Assembly: GCF_000820515.1 (NCBI RefSeq)
Contig: NZ_JXDG01000070.1
Coordinates: 62,001 to 126,000 of the forward strand
Length of the DNA stretch: 64,000 nucleotides
Direction of reading: 5' to 3'
Source of the DNA: Pseudomonas batumici
Lineage (GTDB): Bacteria; Pseudomonadota; Gammaproteobacteria; Pseudomonadales; Pseudomonadaceae
A program made the position numbers and the translations under genes. Under the pieces are notes generated by a model. It saw only the letters and a list, made by a program, of their open reading frames with translations, did no database searches and was not told the DNA's origin. This document shows, piece after piece, positions 60,968 through 64,000 of the stretch (position 1 is the first letter of the stretch; every line of letters starts with the position of its first letter).

Positions 60968-61213
60968 TTACTCGGCCATCGAAGAAGAACGGGAGGTAGG
61001 GATTGGTGGAACCGGGTCATAACCACCGGCATTCCACGGATGACAGCGACCTAAGCGACGAACGGTCAGCCAGCCACCGCGCAGGAATCCATGAGTTTCG
61101 ATGGCTTCATACGCGTAGCAAGAACAACTGGGGTAGAAACGACAGTGATTGGCCATCAAGGGACTGATGGCATAGCGATAAAACTGGATCGGAACGAGGG
61201 CCAGTTTACGCAT
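60968..61213 (-). CDS. yidD: Membrane protein insertion efficiency factor YidD
   Basis: An 81-residue protein with the family motif HCRFYPSCSCYAYEAIETHG and the basic LTVRRLGRCHPWNAGGYDPVP. It assists YidC. Its start overlaps the rnpA stop by 8 bases. Confidence 0.96.
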   Translation of the reverse strand: MRKLALVPIQFYRYAISPLMANHCRFYPSCSCYAYEAIETHGFLRGGWLTVRRLGRCHPWNAGGYDPVPPIPTSRSSSMAE

Positions 61214-61613
61214 CTGGGCTGTCTACCCTCACAGTTTCGGTTTTGCCTGCAGGTACCGCTGGCGCCGTACGGGCCAGGCGTTTCCAGAGTTTGCCGAAAT
61301 GCTGGATCAATTCAGGGTTTTCTACATCGCCCAGACCTTTGCGCGCGACGATAACGATGTCCCAGCCGACCAGTGAATCCTGGTGCAGGCGGAACGACTC
61401 GCGCATCAGACGTTTGAGGCGATTGCGCTCAACGGAGAGCTTGACGCTCTTTTTACCGATAACCAGCCCCAGACGGGGATGATCCAGATCGTTGTTGCGC
61501 GCAAGGAGCAGGAGATTTTTCCCCGGAACCTTGCCGGTAGGGGAGTCAAAGACTGCCTTGAAATGTCGAGGAGTAAGCAGACGCTTTTCCCGACTGAAGT
61601 CCTGACTCACCAC
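61206..61613 (-). CDS. rnpA: Ribonuclease P protein component
   Basis: A 135-residue basic protein that binds RNase P RNA for tRNA 5' maturation. The family RNR motif is VERNRLKRLMRESFR; the start is FSREKRLLTPRHFKAVF. GTG at 61613 gives MVSQDFSREKR; GTG at 61610 is also possible. It begins 13 bases after rpmH. Confidence 0.95.
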   Translation of the reverse strand: MVSQDFSREKRLLTPRHFKAVFDSPTGKVPGKNLLLLARNNDLDHPRLGLVIGKKSVKLSVERNRLKRLMRESFRLHQDSLVGWDIVIVARKGLGDVENPELIQHFGKLWKRLARTAPAVPAGKTETVRVDSPDA

Positions 61614-61626
61614 CCGCGCCGGATTA

Positions 61627-61761
61627 TCAAACTGCCAGACGAGCACGGCCTTTGGCGCGGCGACGCGACAGGACGGCACGACCGTTCTTGGTTGCCATGC
61701 GAGCACGGAAACCGTGGGTGCGGGCGCGTTTGATAGTGCTGGGTTGGAAAGTACGTTTCAT
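61627..61761 (-). CDS. rpmH: 50S ribosomal protein L34
   Basis: A 44-residue ribosomal protein: MKRTFQPSTIKRARTHGF, then RARMATKNGR and RRRAKGRARLAV. Identical in pattern to the E. coli protein and two residues shorter. First gene of the minus-strand block from the origin, 13 bases before rnpA. Confidence 0.97.
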   Translation of the reverse strand: MKRTFQPSTIKRARTHGFRARMATKNGRAVLSRRRAKGRARLAV

Positions 61762-62325
61762 GGCGTTGCTACCTGGTTCGTCACAACGGGCCGGAATGGC
61801 CCCCGTTTTAAGAGACCGGGGATTCTAGAGAAAGCAAGCCCGCAGGTCAATTTCCAACCAGCTTTTACTTCATATAGGTATTCGAGCCGATCCCCCGGCC
61901 CCCTTGCGACCCAGATATAAAAATAAAGAAGGGAATTATTTAAAGCTTTTCTGTAAAGCTTATAGAAGCTTAGGTAGCGATTATCTGTGGATAAGTCGCT
62001 TGAGGCCAGAAAACACGTACTGTACAGAGAATGACAACTGGGTGGGTAAGCGGTGCTCCGCCTGTGCCGCGCTGTCGGATAAGCTGTGCGCGGAATGCTA
62101 GGTTATCCACAGGCGGGTTACCCACAGACTTTCGCCCCCACTTGTACAACGACCTCAAGGACGGTTATCCACAGAGCTTATGCACATGCCGTTGGTCGCC
62201 TTGTCCACTGATAAGCGGTTGATTCCTCAGGTTGTCCCTGCAACCTACATGTGGATAAGTGCTCTGCCTGCCGGTACAATGGCGGCTTGTTTTTGCCTCA
62301 CCGGCTTTCAACTTAGGGGATATCC
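61762..62325. other. Chromosome replication origin region (oriC) between rpmH and dnaA
   Basis: Perfect DnaA boxes lie at 61986 (TGTGGATAA), 62103 (TTATCCACA), 62165 (TTATCCACA) and 62250 (TGTGGATAA), with a near match TTACCCACA at 62118. An AT-rich stretch with repeated AAGCTT (about 61915-61975) could be the unwinding element. The divergent rpmH and dnaA promoters are also here. Confidence 0.88.
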
Positions 62326-63840
62326 GTGTCAGTGGAACTTTGGCAGCAGTGCGTGGAGCTTCTGCGTGATGAGCTGCCTGCCCAGCAATTCAACACCTGG
62401 ATCCGTCCACTACAGGTCGAAGCCGAAGGCGACGAGTTGCGTGTCTATGCACCGAACCGTTTTGTGCTCGACTGGGTGAATGAAAAGTACCTGGGACGTT
62501 TGCTCGAACTGTTGAACGAGCACGGCAACGGCCTGGCGCCGGTGCTCTCCTTATTAATAGGCAGCAAGCGCAGTTCTGCCCCGCGTGCCGCGCCAAATGC
62601 CCCGTTGGCCGCCGCCGCGTCCCAGGCCATGGCCGCCAGCGCTCCGGCACCGGTCGCAGTGAACCCGCCTGCGCAGCCGGCCCCGACCCCGAAGACGGCG
62701 GTCGAGGTCAGCGAAGAACCGTCGCGCGACAGCTTCGACCCGATGGCCGGCGCCAGTTCGCAACAGGCCCCGGTGCGCGCCGAACAACGTACCGTCCAGG
62801 TGGAAGGCGCGCTCAAGCACACCAGCTACCTGAACCGCACCTTCACCTTTGAGAATTTCGTCGAAGGCAAGTCCAACCAGTTGGCCCGGGCCGCGGCCTG
62901 GCAGGTGGCGGACAATCCCAAGCACGGCTACAACCCGCTCTTCCTGTATGGCGGCGTTGGCCTGGGTAAGACCCACTTGATGCACGCTGTGGGTAACCAT
63001 CTATTAAAGAAGAACCCGAATGCCAAGGTGGTCTACCTGCATTCGGAGCGTTTCGTCGCGGACATGGTCAAGGCCTTGCAGCTCAACGCCATCAATGAAT
63101 TCAAGCGCTTCTACCGTTCGGTGGATGCCCTGCTGATCGACGACATTCAATTCTTCGCCCGCAAGGAACGCTCCCAGGAGGAGTTTTTCCACACCTTCAA
63201 CGCCTTGCTTGAAGGCGGTCAGCAGGTGATCCTGACCAGTGACCGTTATCCGAAAGAGATCGAGGGACTGGAAGAGCGCCTGAAGTCGCGCTTCGGCTGG
63301 GGCCTGACCGTTGCGGTCGAGCCGCCGGAACTGGAAACCCGGGTCGCGATCCTGATGAAGAAGGCCGACCAGGCAAAAGTCGAACTGCCCCATGACGCGG
63401 CGTTCTTCATTGCCCAACGTATTCGTTCCAACGTTCGTGAACTCGAAGGCGCACTGAAACGGGTGATCGCTCACTCGCACTTCATGGGCCGCGATATCAC
63501 CATCGAGCTGATCCGCGAATCGCTGAAAGACCTGCTGGCGCTGCAAGACAAGCTAGTGTCTGTGGATAACATTCAGCGCACGGTGGCCGAGTACTACAAG
63601 ATCAAGATTTCCGACCTGCTGTCCAAGCGCCGTTCGCGCTCGGTGGCACGTCCACGTCAGGTCGCGATGGCCTTGTCCAAGGAACTCACCAACCACAGCT
63701 TGCCTGAAATTGGTGATGTCTTTGGCGGACGCGACCATACTACGGTCTTGCATGCATGCCGCAAGATCAACGAACTTAAGGAATCCGACGCGGACATCCG
63801 CGAGGACTACAAGAACCTGCTGCGCACACTGACCACTTGA
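62326..63840 (+). CDS. dnaA: Chromosome replication initiator DnaA
   Basis: A 504-residue AAA+ initiator that melts oriC. Domain I starts SVELWQQCVELLRDELPAQQFNTWIRPL; domain II is an Ala/Pro-rich linker (about 85-165). Domain III has Walker A in GGVGLGKTHLMHA and Walker B in LLIDDIQFF. Domain IV has the DnaA signature GGRDHTTVLHACRKI. GTG start with AGGGGA seven bases upstream. DnaA boxes in the promoter suggest autoregulation. Confidence 0.98.
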   Translation: MSVELWQQCVELLRDELPAQQFNTWIRPLQVEAEGDELRVYAPNRFVLDWVNEKYLGRLLELLNEHGNGLAPVLSLLIGSKRSSAPRAAPNAPLAAAASQAMAASAPAPVAVNPPAQPAPTPKTAVEVSEEPSRDSFDPMAGASSQQAPVRAEQRTVQVEGALKHTSYLNRTFTFENFVEGKSNQLARAAAWQVADNPKHGYNPLFLYGGVGLGKTHLMHAVGNHLLKKNPNAKVVYLHSERFVADMVKALQLNAINEFKRFYRSVDALLIDDIQFFARKERSQEEFFHTFNALLEGGQQVILTSDRYPKEIEGLEERLKSRFGWGLTVAVEPPELETRVAILMKKADQAKVELPHDAAFFIAQRIRSNVRELEGALKRVIAHSHFMGRDITIELIRESLKDLLALQDKLVSVDNIQRTVAEYYKIKISDLLSKRRSRSVARPRQVAMALSKELTNHSLPEIGDVFGGRDHTTVLHACRKINELKESDADIREDYKNLLRTLTT

Positions 63841-63878
63841 TGACACCAGCGCAGCTTACTAAGGCAAGGGACTAGACC

Positions 63879-64000
63879 ATGCATTTCACTATTCAACGCG
63901 AAGCCCTGTTGAAACCCCTGCAACTGGTCGCAGGCGTCGTCGAGCGCCGCCAGACCTTGCCGGTGCTCTCCAATGTGCTGCTGGTGGTCGAAGGCCAGCA
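63879..64000 (+). CDS. dnaN: DNA polymerase III beta clamp, N-terminal fragment (cut by window edge)
   Basis: Forty residues (MHFTIQREALLKPLQLVAGV, then VERRQTLPVLSNVLL) match the start of the sliding clamp DnaN. It starts 38 bases after dnaA, the usual operon, and continues beyond the window. Confidence 0.96.
   Translation, partial: MHFTIQREALLKPLQLVAGVVERRQTLPVLSNVLLVVEGQ

Overview
The window is about 64 kb of a GC-rich gamma-proteobacterial chromosome. Gene order around dnaA, codon use and many REP/REPIN repeats point to a Pseudomonas of the P. fluorescens group. The right half is the classic origin-proximal block, read on the minus strand away from the origin: rpmH, rnpA, yidD, yidC, mnmE, mnmG, rsmG, parA, parB, the nine-gene atp operon, glmU, a DeoR-type regulator and glmS. 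The dnaA and dnaN genes run the other way off the right edge. Four perfect DnaA boxes lie between rpmH and dnaA (oriC), and a second AT-rich DnaA-box cluster lies between mnmG and mnmE. Two parS sites for the ParAB system sit inside ordinary genes (folE2 and an oxidoreductase gene).

From 1 to 33.7 kb the window is mostly ordinary accessory-metabolism sequence: the end of uvrD, an EamA-type and a CPA2-type transporter, pdxY, cardiolipin synthase, cyclopropane fatty acid synthase, lipoamide dehydrogenase, LysE, a ProA-like dehydrogenase and a three-domain flavin/iron-sulfur reductase. Two compact metal systems stand out. One (7.3-16.1 kb) is a zinc-starvation cluster: two COG0523 GTPases, DUF1826, a periplasmic amidase, the zinc-independent FolE2 and a metal ABC transporter, with two Zur-box palindromes in its two divergent promoter regions. 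The other (20.1-22.0 kb) is a bufferin operon: a Cys-rich precursor, an MNIO (DUF692) enzyme and its DUF2063 partner, probably making a copper-binding modified peptide.

From about 33.7 to 41.5 kb an AT-richer island fills the space downstream of glmS. It holds an exported protein of unknown function, an AbiEi/AbiEii toxin-antitoxin pair with an inverted-repeat operator, and then two end-to-end elements bounded by Tn7-like arrays of TnsB-type sites. Each left end has three sites spaced 59 and 53 bp; each right end has two sites 20 bp apart. The outermost right end stops 30 bp from the glmS stop codon, the position expected for attTn7. No transposition genes remain. The first element carries a 183-residue protein that reproduces the N-terminal arm of GyrA, a small Cys-rich protein and a possible 34-residue membrane peptide. 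The second carries an AvcD-type anti-phage deoxycytidylate deaminase followed by a 58-residue protein and a terminator.

The most promising undescribed material is the pair of transposase-less Tn7-like elements at glmS, the GyrA-arm mimic with its Cys-rich neighbour, and the 58-residue partner of AvcD. All function calls rest on reading motifs and context; no database search was possible.
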